From assembly GCA_049841315.1 (NCBI GenBank), contig JASGDB010000042.1, positions 1-20,055 on the forward strand: DNA of 20,055 nucleotides, read 5' to 3'. The stretch comes from JASGDB01 sp049841315. Lineage in GTDB: Bacteria; Bacteroidota; Bacteroidia; Flavobacteriales; Weeksellaceae. Positions within the stretch are counted from its first letter, which is position 1. The number at the start of each line of letters is the position of its first letter. Positions 14,479-20,055 of this stretch are shown here, in pieces. Position numbers and translations under genes: made by a program. The notes below the pieces were generated by a model, which made no database searches, was not told where the DNA came from, and saw only the letters and a program-made list of their open reading frames with translations.

Positions 14479-15666
14479 TTAAGAAATAACTCCGCTTCCC
14501 AAAAGCTCCTCTCCTCGATACCACGCAGCAAACTGTCCTTCGGCAATCGCAGACTGCGGATTTTCAAATTCGATGAAAAAACCTTCTTCAAACTGATATA
14601 AAACCGCTTTTTCCAACGGCTGGCGGTAACGGATTCTTGCCATTACGTCCATAGATTCGCTGTTTTTTAATTTTAAATCTTCCCGAACCCAATGCACTTC
14701 GGAATTATTGATTTTCAATGCCTTTCGGTATAATCCTTTGAAAGAATGTCCTTCGCCGACAAACAGAATATTGTTTTCCATATCGCGGTGGATAATGAAA
14801 CAACTTTCCTTATGTCCGCCGATTCCCAAACCTTTGCTCTGCCCAATCGTATAATATTGTGCACCCTGATGTTTCCCGATGACTTTTCCGTCGGATTTTT
14901 GGTATTTAATTTTAGAAGACAAAAACTCCAATTCTTCTAATTTTGATGAAAATGGAGGTATTTCTTTTTGAAATTCAGCAAAATCGTTAAAAATTTCGAC
15001 AATTTCGCCCTCTTTTGGTTGAAGTTGCTGTTTTAGAAATTCAGGTAAACTTACTTTTCCGATGAAGCACAAACCTTGCGAATCTTTTTTCTCCGCCGTT
15101 ACCAAACCCTGTTCTTTTGCAATTTCCCGAACCTGCGGTTTCGTCAGTTCCCCAATCGGAAACAGTGATTTTGAAAGCTGTTCCTGATTGAGCTGGCAAA
15201 GGAAATAACTCTGGTCTTTATTGTTGTCTTTTCCGGCAAGAAGATGAAAAATTTCTTTTCCGTTTTCGTCAAAATCGGAACTTACACGAGCGTAATGACC
15301 TGTTGCAACTTTCTCAGCACCGAGTGATAAGGCGGTTTTCAGAAAAACATCAAATTTCACTTCGCGGTTGCATAAAACATCGGGATTTGGCGTTCTTCCT
15401 TTTTCGTATTCGGCGAACATATAATCGACAATACGCTCTTTGTAAAGGTCGCTCATATCAATCACCTGAAACGGAATTCCTAATTTTTGGGCAACCATTA
15501 ATGCATCATTGCTGTCTTCAATCCACGGACATTCATCTTCCAGCGTTACCGAAGCATCGTTCCAGTTCCGCATAAAAAGTCCGATAACTTCGTGTCCCTG
15601 TTGCTGCAAAAGATAGGCTGCCACACTGGAATCCACACCGCCGGAAAGTCCTACTACTACTTTCAT
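14479..15666 (-). CDS. mnmA: tRNA-specific 2-thiouridylase MnmA
   Basis: A 395-aa cytoplasmic enzyme. It installs the 2-thio group on U34 of the wobble position in tRNA(Lys/Glu/Gln), using ATP to adenylate U34 and sulfur delivered as persulfide. The PP-loop SGGVDSS is at 8-14. The first catalytic cysteine is C99 in NPDVLCNREVKF and the persulfide-carrying cysteine is C200 in DSQGLCFIG. GHYAR (123-127) and DQSYFL (151-156) are also family-typical. The central domain has GKHQGAQYYTIGQSKGLGIGG (about 264-284), and the beta-barrel end has ARIRYRQP and FAAWYRGEELLGSGVI. Relative to the Escherichia coli protein it seems to carry about 30 extra residues near 226-259, which may be lineage-typical. 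It has its own -7 element (TAAATTTG) and a C/G-block repeat in its leader. Confidence 0.97.
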   Translation of the reverse strand: MKVVVGLSGGVDSSVAAYLLQQQGHEVIGLFMRNWNDASVTLEDECPWIEDSNDALMVAQKLGIPFQVIDMSDLYKERIVDYMFAEYEKGRTPNPDVLCNREVKFDVFLKTALSLGAEKVATGHYARVSSDFDENGKEIFHLLAGKDNNKDQSYFLCQLNQEQLSKSLFPIGELTKPQVREIAKEQGLVTAEKKDSQGLCFIGKVSLPEFLKQQLQPKEGEIVEIFNDFAEFQKEIPPFSSKLEELEFLSSKIKYQKSDGKVIGKHQGAQYYTIGQSKGLGIGGHKESCFIIHRDMENNILFVGEGHSFKGLYRKALKINNSEVHWVREDLKLKNSESMDVMARIRYRQPLEKAVLYQFEEGFFIEFENPQSAIAEGQFAAWYRGEELLGSGVIS

Positions 15667-15680
15667 TTTTTATTTTTAAA

Positions 15681-15710
15681 GCCCCCTAAATCCCCCAAAG
15701 GGGGACTTTT
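15681..15710 (-). repeat. C/G-block repeat in the mnmA 5' leader
   Basis: On the plus strand CCCCCT is followed by TCCCCC-AAA-GGGGGA. In the mnmA transcript the single C-block can pair with either of two G-blocks, giving two exclusive hairpins within about 50 nt of the start codon. I recall this motif as a dispersed Flavobacteriia intergenic repeat. Confidence 0.6.
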
Positions 15711-15726
15711 CAGAGTAATCTCACTG

Positions 15727-15734
15727 CAAATTTA
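15727..15734 (-). promoter_or_regulatory. Candidate -7 element of mnmA
   Basis: Minus-strand TAAATTTG, an exact TAnnTTTG match, would give a leader of about 55 nt that includes the C/G-block repeat. No TTG at the usual -33 distance is evident. Confidence 0.5.
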
Positions 15735-15776
15735 CGACATTATTGATGAAGTTATTTTAATATAAAATAATTGGTA

Positions 15777-15784
15777 TAAATTTG
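15777..15784 (+). promoter_or_regulatory. Candidate -7 element of the 182-aa outer-membrane protein
   Basis: TAAATTTG lies 37 bp before the ATG at 15822, giving a leader of about 30 nt. It is the same octamer as the divergent mnmA element, about 43 bp away. No clear -33 element is visible. Confidence 0.5.
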
Positions 15785-15821
15785 GCAGGTAGAAATTCCT
15801 GATTTTCAAAAAATTATTTCA

Positions 15822-16370
15822 ATGAAAAATATACTATCAGCTTTTATCCTGTTCAGCTCGGTTATTGCATTTGCACAGGTGGGAACAAGTCTTCCCTCAA
15901 CCAAAATAGGCGGAGGAGATTCCAACTGGACTTTCGGAGGTTATGCCGGACTGGGCGGCGCTTTCGGAAGCGGAAACGGCGGAACTTCGGTGTATGTGAT
16001 GCCGAGAGTGGGTTACAAAGTAACCGAAAACTTTGAAACAGGACTTTCTGGGAACTTTACATGGAACAACGCCCGCTATTATTCTTCAACCATGTTTGGG
16101 GTAGGGCCTTTTGCCAATTATTATTTCAGCAGAAGTTTTTATCTGAGCGGGATGTATCAGCATTATTTCTTTAATCAGAAAAACAAATCGACCGGCGAAA
16201 AATACGACGGAGACGAGGCAGCGCTGTATCTCGGAGGCGGATATATGCAGAAAATCGGAGAGAGAACCTACATGCAGATTGGTGCGATGTACAACGTTTT
16301 GTATGATGAAAACAAATCCGTTTTCGGAGGAGGATTCGTGCCGAATGTAGGAATTGTGTTCGGACTTTAA
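15822..16370 (+). CDS. Small outer-membrane beta-barrel protein
   Basis: A 182-aa exported protein. The signal peptide is MKNILSAFILFSSVIAFAQ, cleaved near residue 19. The mature part is a Gly/aromatic-rich alternation typical of 8-stranded outer-membrane barrels: WTFGGYAGLGGAFGSG, VYVMPRVGYKVTENFETGLSGNF, FGVGPFANYYFSRSFYLSGMYQHYF, AALYLGGGYMQKIGERTYMQIGAMYNVLYD, and FVPNVGIVFGL at the end. Length fits an OmpW/OmpX-size barrel, but no specific ligand motif is recognised. Transport, structural and adhesion roles are all open. It is followed by a hairpin with a T-run (16412-16449), so it appears monocistronic. The barrel assignment is inferred from the residue pattern. Confidence 0.88.
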   Translation: MKNILSAFILFSSVIAFAQVGTSLPSTKIGGGDSNWTFGGYAGLGGAFGSGNGGTSVYVMPRVGYKVTENFETGLSGNFTWNNARYYSSTMFGVGPFANYYFSRSFYLSGMYQHYFFNQKNKSTGEKYDGDEAALYLGGGYMQKIGERTYMQIGAMYNVLYDENKSVFGGGFVPNVGIVFGL

Positions 16371-16411
16371 CCGCCTGAACAACAAACAGATTAAATGAAT
16401 GTTTAATTTAT

Positions 16412-16449
16412 TTAGGGCTTTTCGTTCAAAAGCTCTAAATTTGTTTTTT
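16412..16449 (+). terminator. Terminator of the 182-aa gene, overlapping the next promoter
   Basis: TTAGGGCTTTT (16412-16422) and AAAAGCTCTAA (16428-16438) form an 11-bp stem with one G-T pair and a 5-nt loop, followed by ATTTGTTTTTT. The right arm shares bases with the TAAATTTG element of the DUF5686 gene. Confidence 0.7.
16436..16443 (+). promoter_or_regulatory. Candidate -7 element of the DUF5686 gene
   Basis: TAAATTTG, an exact TAnnTTTG match, lies 50 bp before the preferred ATG at 16494 and overlaps the preceding terminator stem and tail. Confidence 0.45.
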
Positions 16450-16493
16450 AAATGAGGTAATACATGATGTCGAATCACCTGAATTATAGGTTT

Positions 16494-18779
16494 ATGAAGC
16501 GTGCGATTGGGATAATTCTGTTTCTTTTCAGCTTTACGCTGGTTTCTGCACAAAAAGAAAAAGAAAAAAACATTGATGAGGTAACCATTAAAGTTGCCAA
16601 AACAAAATACAAAAGCAAAAAAGAAAACCCTGCCTACCAGATTATGCAGGAAGTTTGGAAGCACAAAAAAAACAACGGCCTCGATAAGTTCGACACCTAC
16701 GCATACAAGGAATACGAGAAAATAGAATTCGATGCCGCAAATATCGACAGTACGCTCATGAAGCGGAAAGTTTTCAAAGGCATGGATTTCATTTTCGATT
16801 ATTCCGATTCCGCCGCAAACGGAAAACTCCAGCTTCCGATTTTTCTCAATGAAGCCATTTACAACGTTTTAGGACAAAATAAACCTGCAAAAAAGAACAA
16901 AAAACAGCTTTTCGCACAGAAAACAGCCGGTTTTCAGGATAACCAGATTATTACGCTCACGGCAAAAAACCTTTACCGCGATATCAATCTCTACGATAAT
17001 ATCATCAATTTTTTCGACATTGGCTTTACAAGTCCCGTAGGAAAAGAGGGATTCAGCACCTACGATTATGAAGTTCTGGATACTCTGGTGATGAAAGGTC
17101 AGGATGCCTACAAAATCATGTACCAGCCGAAACGCAAGGATGTGCTTGCTTTTCAGGGATATCTTTATGTTTCTGCCGACCATTACGCCGTTTTGGAAGC
17201 CACGCTTCGCTCCACCAAAAAAATGAATGTGAACTTCGTCAACGGAATCTACGCCGAACTGGAATTCGACAATCCCGATGAAGAAACCTTTCTGCCGAAA
17301 AAAGTGATGACCACTTTCGAGCTGACACCTTTCAGCAAAAACAAAAACGCAAAAAGCATCGTAGCTACAAGAACGGTTTATAACTCCGATTATCAGTTCA
17401 ATCCCCTGCTTACCGACAAAGATTTTGAAACAAAGGAAAACGAACTCGAGCAAAGTTTTACGGATAAAGACGATGAATACTGGGAAACCGCAAGAACCGA
17501 TTCTTTGAGCAGCTCCGAGCAAGGCGTTTATGAAATGTTGGACAGGCTTCAGGATAATAAAAAATTCAACCGCTATCTCAAACTTGTAGAAACAGTGAGT
17601 TCCGGCTATTACAACGTCGGAAAAGCCATCGACCTCGGAAGCATTTATTCCATTTACGGACAGAATGAAGTGGAAGGAAACCGCCTGCGGTTCGGAGCGA
17701 GAACCTATTTTTCACGCAATGATATGTGGAGGATTCAGGGCTACGGAGCGTATGGTTTTAAAGACAAACAGTTCAAATACGGTGCGGAAGCGAAAGCGAT
17801 GTTCAATAAAGTGAACCGTTTTACCATCGGAGCCGGGCAGAGAAGAGACATTATGCAACTCGGCGCTCAGCTGACGGGTGATGACGGAATTATGACACGA
17901 TCTTTTGCCTCTTCTACCGTTTTTGCAAGAGGAGAAAACAACTCATTAAGTTCAGTGATTCAAACCAATGTTTTTACCTCCATCGACCCTTGGAAAAACT
18001 TTACTGTCAGGCTGGACGGAACTTTGCAGAGTATAAAATCCGCACTTCCCGAATCGTTTAATCTTCATTATTATAAAAACGGCGACCTGAGAAAAACGGT
18101 GAACGATTCTCACCTTACGTTGAGCCTAATCGCCCGCCCGGGAGCAAAATTTTCCCAAACCGGAATTGACCGCAATGAGCACGGAACATTAGCACCCACC
18201 ATTATTCTGAAATATACAAAAGGGCTTGAAAATCTCTTCAATGCGGATTTCGGTTACAATAAACTCCAATTCATGTTCTACAAGCCGATGCTTATCGGAA
18301 GCTGGGGAAAAACGGTTTTCAGCTTTGAAGCCGGAAAAAATTTCGATGCCGTTCCGCTTGCTTTGCAAAATGTGATTCCGGGAAACCAGTCGTATGGCCT
18401 CGTTCCGAATACCTTTTCGCAACTCAATTATTATGAATTCGTGGCGGACAGCTATGCAACACTGCATCTGGAGCATCATTTTAACGGAAAAATCCTTTCC
18501 TACATTCCGCTCATCAAAAAAATGAAACTCAGAGAAGTGGCATTTATCCGAAGTGCGTACGGAAGTCTGAGCGATGAATCCAAAAACATCAATGTTGAAG
18601 GATTCCGCTATTCTGCCCCAAACGAGCAGATTTATTATGAATACGGCTTCGGAATTGAGAATATAGGTTTCGGAAATCTTCGTTTGTTCCGTGTGGATTT
18701 CAACTGGCGAGGAAATTATTTAGACAGACCTGATATCTCAAAATTCGGGGTGAAAGCAGGAATACAGGTGGATTTTTAA
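16494..18779 (+). CDS. DUF5686-family outer-membrane protein
   Basis: A 761-aa protein from the ATG at 16494. In-frame ATGs at 16464/16467 would add ten residues, but MKRAIGIILFLFSFTLVSAQ is a clean signal peptide. After it, NIDEVTIKVAKTKYKSKKENPAY runs into the DUF5686 region (ENPAYQIMQEVWKHKKNN at about 44-61, TYAYKEYEKIEFD). The C-terminal half (about 370-761) looks like a transmembrane beta-barrel, with repeated aromatic/glycine strands and a final GVKAGIQVDF, where the terminal F suits BAM recognition. Many family members start with a carboxypeptidase-regulatory-like beta-sandwich; here only its tail (IDEV) seems left. The family function is unknown; an outer-membrane location is inferred. 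A separate carboxypeptidase-regulatory-like protein is encoded 314 bp downstream. Confidence 0.9.
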   Translation: MKRAIGIILFLFSFTLVSAQKEKEKNIDEVTIKVAKTKYKSKKENPAYQIMQEVWKHKKNNGLDKFDTYAYKEYEKIEFDAANIDSTLMKRKVFKGMDFIFDYSDSAANGKLQLPIFLNEAIYNVLGQNKPAKKNKKQLFAQKTAGFQDNQIITLTAKNLYRDINLYDNIINFFDIGFTSPVGKEGFSTYDYEVLDTLVMKGQDAYKIMYQPKRKDVLAFQGYLYVSADHYAVLEATLRSTKKMNVNFVNGIYAELEFDNPDEETFLPKKVMTTFELTPFSKNKNAKSIVATRTVYNSDYQFNPLLTDKDFETKENELEQSFTDKDDEYWETARTDSLSSSEQGVYEMLDRLQDNKKFNRYLKLVETVSSGYYNVGKAIDLGSIYSIYGQNEVEGNRLRFGARTYFSRNDMWRIQGYGAYGFKDKQFKYGAEAKAMFNKVNRFTIGAGQRRDIMQLGAQLTGDDGIMTRSFASSTVFARGENNSLSSVIQTNVFTSIDPWKNFTVRLDGTLQSIKSALPESFNLHYYKNGDLRKTVNDSHLTLSLIARPGAKFSQTGIDRNEHGTLAPTIILKYTKGLENLFNADFGYNKLQFMFYKPMLIGSWGKTVFSFEAGKNFDAVPLALQNVIPGNQSYGLVPNTFSQLNYYEFVADSYATLHLEHHFNGKILSYIPLIKKMKLREVAFIRSAYGSLSDESKNINVEGFRYSAPNEQIYYEYGFGIENIGFGNLRLFRVDFNWRGNYLDRPDISKFGVKAGIQVDF

Positions 18780-18833
18780 TTGAGAAATTTCTTATATCAT
18801 TCGCCAAAAACAAAACCCTTTCAGCGTTTCAAA

Positions 18834-18866
18834 AAACCTCATAGGTTTTCAAAACCTATGAGGTTT
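18834..18866. repeat. 33-bp palindrome (16-bp arms, 1-nt centre)
   Basis: AAACCTCATAGGTTTT pairs perfectly with AAAACCTATGAGGTTT around a single C. It resembles a dispersed intergenic palindrome of Flavobacteriia. In RNA the centre would have to open into a larger loop; in DNA it could form a cruciform. Confidence 0.8.
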
Positions 18867-18897
18867 AATGGTCTTTTGATAAAAATGTGATAAACTG

Positions 18898-18935
18898 AAC
18901 CCTTTCAGCGTTTGAAAATGCTGAAAGGGTTTTTG
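18898..18935 (+). terminator. Terminator hairpin after the DUF5686 gene
   Basis: AACCCTTTCAGC (18898-18909) and GCTGAAAGGGTT (18920-18931) form a perfect 12-bp stem with a 10-nt loop, followed by TTTTGATTTTT. The left arm is a direct repeat of 18814-18825, which could pair with the same right arm instead. Confidence 0.7.
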
Positions 18936-19071
18936 ATTTTTCAAAATCACTCGTGATATAAAATCAAAAAACCTGTTAAAACTAACGTAATTTAACAAAA
19001 AATGAAAAAAAATTAACCAAACTTTAACCGGGACGTCTCTTTCAGATTCAAAAATTGCAAAAAAATTGGTT

Positions 19072-19079
19072 TACTTTTG
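19072..19079 (+). promoter_or_regulatory. Candidate -7 element that fixes the start of the last gene
   Basis: TACTTTTG is an exact TAnnTTTG match 14 bp before the ATG at 19094. It lies downstream of the longer possible start at 19055, so if it is active the protein must begin at 19094 with a leader of about 10 nt. Confidence 0.5.
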
Positions 19080-19093
19080 CCCAAGAATTTTAT

Positions 19094-19885
19094 ATGAAGA
19101 AACTATCAGCCTTTGCACTTTTCCTGGCAGCAATCCATTTGCATGCTCAGGCTTTATCGGGAGAAATTTATATTCGGGATAATTCCAATTATTTTCTCAA
19201 TCAGGTATTTGTAACCAATCTTAATGAGTACAAAACCGTGAAAGCCGATTTGTACGGACAATTTCGTATTCAGGCGAAAGTAGGCGATGTGATTCGTTTT
19301 ACTTCTATTATCACAGACCGGAAAGACATAAAGGTAACGCAGAATATGCTGGAGCATGACGTCAATTTTATAGAACTCAATATTGCCTATTACGACATTC
19401 AGGAAGTGGTTATCAGCAAATTTAAGCCGACGGGGAATCTTCGTAAGGATGTTCTTTCCCTTAAAAACGGAGAAAAAGAGCTGGCTCTGAAAAAAGCCAT
19501 CGGACTTCCCGAACCGAAAGGAGATGGACTTCCTACACAGCTTCCTTTAGCAAGTTTCACTAACGGCGGGCTTACTTTCGGGCTGGACAGCATTTATGAC
19601 ATAATTTCTGGCGAACGAAAGAAAAAAGAACGCCTGCAGCGCTACGAAAAAATGAACAGTGCAATTGAGAATATCAAGCAGTATTACGGCGGTGAGTATT
19701 TTGCCGCACTGAAAATCCCGGAAAATCTTGTGGACAATTTCCTTCAGTTCGTGTACAGTTCCGACAATCTTACTTCTTATTTGGAAAACAGCAATTACAA
19801 TGCTGTTGCCGTGTACATCGAAAAATACGTTCCCATTTATCAGAGAAGACTGAGAAACTCCTACCTTTTGGAAGCCGTAAAATAA
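19094..19885 (+). CDS. Exported carboxypeptidase-regulatory-like domain protein
   Basis: 263 aa from the ATG at 19094. An upstream in-frame start at 19055 would put MQKNWFTFAQEFY before the signal peptide and lies before the likely promoter, so I reject it. The signal peptide is MKKLSAFALFLAAIHLHAQ, cleaved near residue 19. Residues about 20-112 fit a CarboxypepD_reg-like beta-sandwich (LSGEIYIRDNSNYFLNQVFVT, ADLYGQFRIQAKVGDVIRFTS, IELN, DIQEVVISKF), the fold also found at the N-terminus of many SusC-like and DUF5686 proteins. Residues about 113-263 are helical, charged and unassigned (LKNGEKELALKKAIGLPEPKG, GERKKKERLQRYEKMNSAI). No TonB-dependent barrel follows, so it is a stand-alone periplasmic or surface protein. 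Function is unknown; cooperation with the neighbouring DUF5686 protein is speculative. Confidence 0.9.
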   Translation: MKKLSAFALFLAAIHLHAQALSGEIYIRDNSNYFLNQVFVTNLNEYKTVKADLYGQFRIQAKVGDVIRFTSIITDRKDIKVTQNMLEHDVNFIELNIAYYDIQEVVISKFKPTGNLRKDVLSLKNGEKELALKKAIGLPEPKGDGLPTQLPLASFTNGGLTFGLDSIYDIISGERKKKERLQRYEKMNSAIENIKQYYGGEYFAALKIPENLVDNFLQFVYSSDNLTSYLENSNYNAVAVYIEKYVPIYQRRLRNSYLLEAVK

Positions 19886-19913
19886 GCGGCATTATATTTG
19901 ATATTACCGCTTA
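19883..19913 (+). terminator. Hairpin overlapping the last stop codon
   Basis: TAAGCGG (19883-19889, including the TAA stop) pairs with CCGCTTA (19907-19913) across a 17-nt loop. The T-run is weak. The CCGCTTA stem resembles the other terminator stems in this window. Confidence 0.4.
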
Positions 19914-19959
19914 GCTTTAAGCAAATTCTAAGAGCCTGTTTAAAAATTATTAAGAAATA

Positions 19960-20042
19960 AAATTTTCAGGGATTTTTCTTTTTCCCGTCCCTAAAGGGTG
20001 GAGAAATCCCTGAAAATTTCATCAAAATTATACCCTTTAGGG
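19960..20042. repeat. Interleaved inverted repeats at the right edge
   Basis: 16-bp arms AAATTTTCAGGGATTT (19960-19975) and their complement (20004-20019) interleave with 11-bp arms CCCTAAAGGGT (19989-19999) and ACCCTTTAGGG (20032-20042). The order is A-B-A'-B'. No coding sequence lies here, and the element may continue beyond the window. Confidence 0.7.
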
Positions 20043-20055
20043 TTAGGGAAATTAA

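Larger units (their letters stand above)
18780..19093. other. Intergenic region with nested repeats
   Basis: The 314 bp hold a 33-bp near-perfect palindrome (18834-18866), a 16-bp direct repeat (18814-18829 and 18898-18913), a strong terminator hairpin (18898-18935), and the -7 element at 19072-19079. No gene is seen. Confidence 0.6.

Noticed and set aside
14334..14591. An 85-codon minus-strand reading frame overlapping the mnmA end
   Set aside because: It runs through mnmA out of frame and into the inverted-repeat element; its TTKDTKKH segment is the repeat translated.

Overview
The window reads as chromosomal DNA of a Flavobacteriia member, most likely Weeksellaceae (Chryseobacterium-like). 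This rests on three things: AT-rich DNA; three neighbouring proteins ending in type IX secretion (T9SS) type A sorting domains; and TAnnTTTG -7 elements in front of most transcription units. DUF5686, GEVED, 2TM and LytTR families fit the same group. The genus is inference. I see no rRNA, tRNA, CRISPR array, transposase or phage gene.

Layout. (1) 134-2498, minus: a two-gene unit of secreted proteins, a 593-aa multidomain surface protein and a 185-aa protein, sharing a C-terminal 'KG..(I/L)P...G..(I/V)Y(N/D)T...Y.G' module. Its promoter spacer holds an (AT)11 tract. (2) 2866-5386, plus: a LytS-type membrane histidine kinase with a 2TM domain fused at its C-terminus, a stand-alone 2TM protein, and a LytTR response regulator preceded by a 10-bp tandem repeat. 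(3) 5465-11548, minus: three large T9SS cargo proteins built from related modules (beta-helix, cleaved-adhesin-like, fibronectin-III-like, GEVED, sorting domain). (4) 11906-13405, plus and divergent: a membrane-anchored TPR/AraC-type regulator. (5) 13516-14022, minus: a small Spy-like secreted protein with a duplicated proline-rich segment. (6) 14479-15666, minus: mnmA, the tRNA 2-thiouridylase. (7) 15822-19885, plus: a small outer-membrane beta-barrel protein, a DUF5686 outer-membrane protein and a carboxypeptidase-regulatory-like domain protein.

Most of the window is therefore envelope and surface biology: secreted cargo and outer-membrane proteins, two signalling modules that could control them, and one housekeeping RNA-modification gene. 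The intergenic regions are rich in inverted repeats, several with mutually exclusive or interleaved pairings.

The strongest candidates for something undescribed are the (AT)11 tract between the -33 and -7 elements of the secreted-protein operon (possible phase variation), the 2TM/LytS/LytTR cassette with its 10-bp repeat array, and the structured intergenic elements near 14259-14473 and 19960-20042. No complete new system is proven by the sequence alone.
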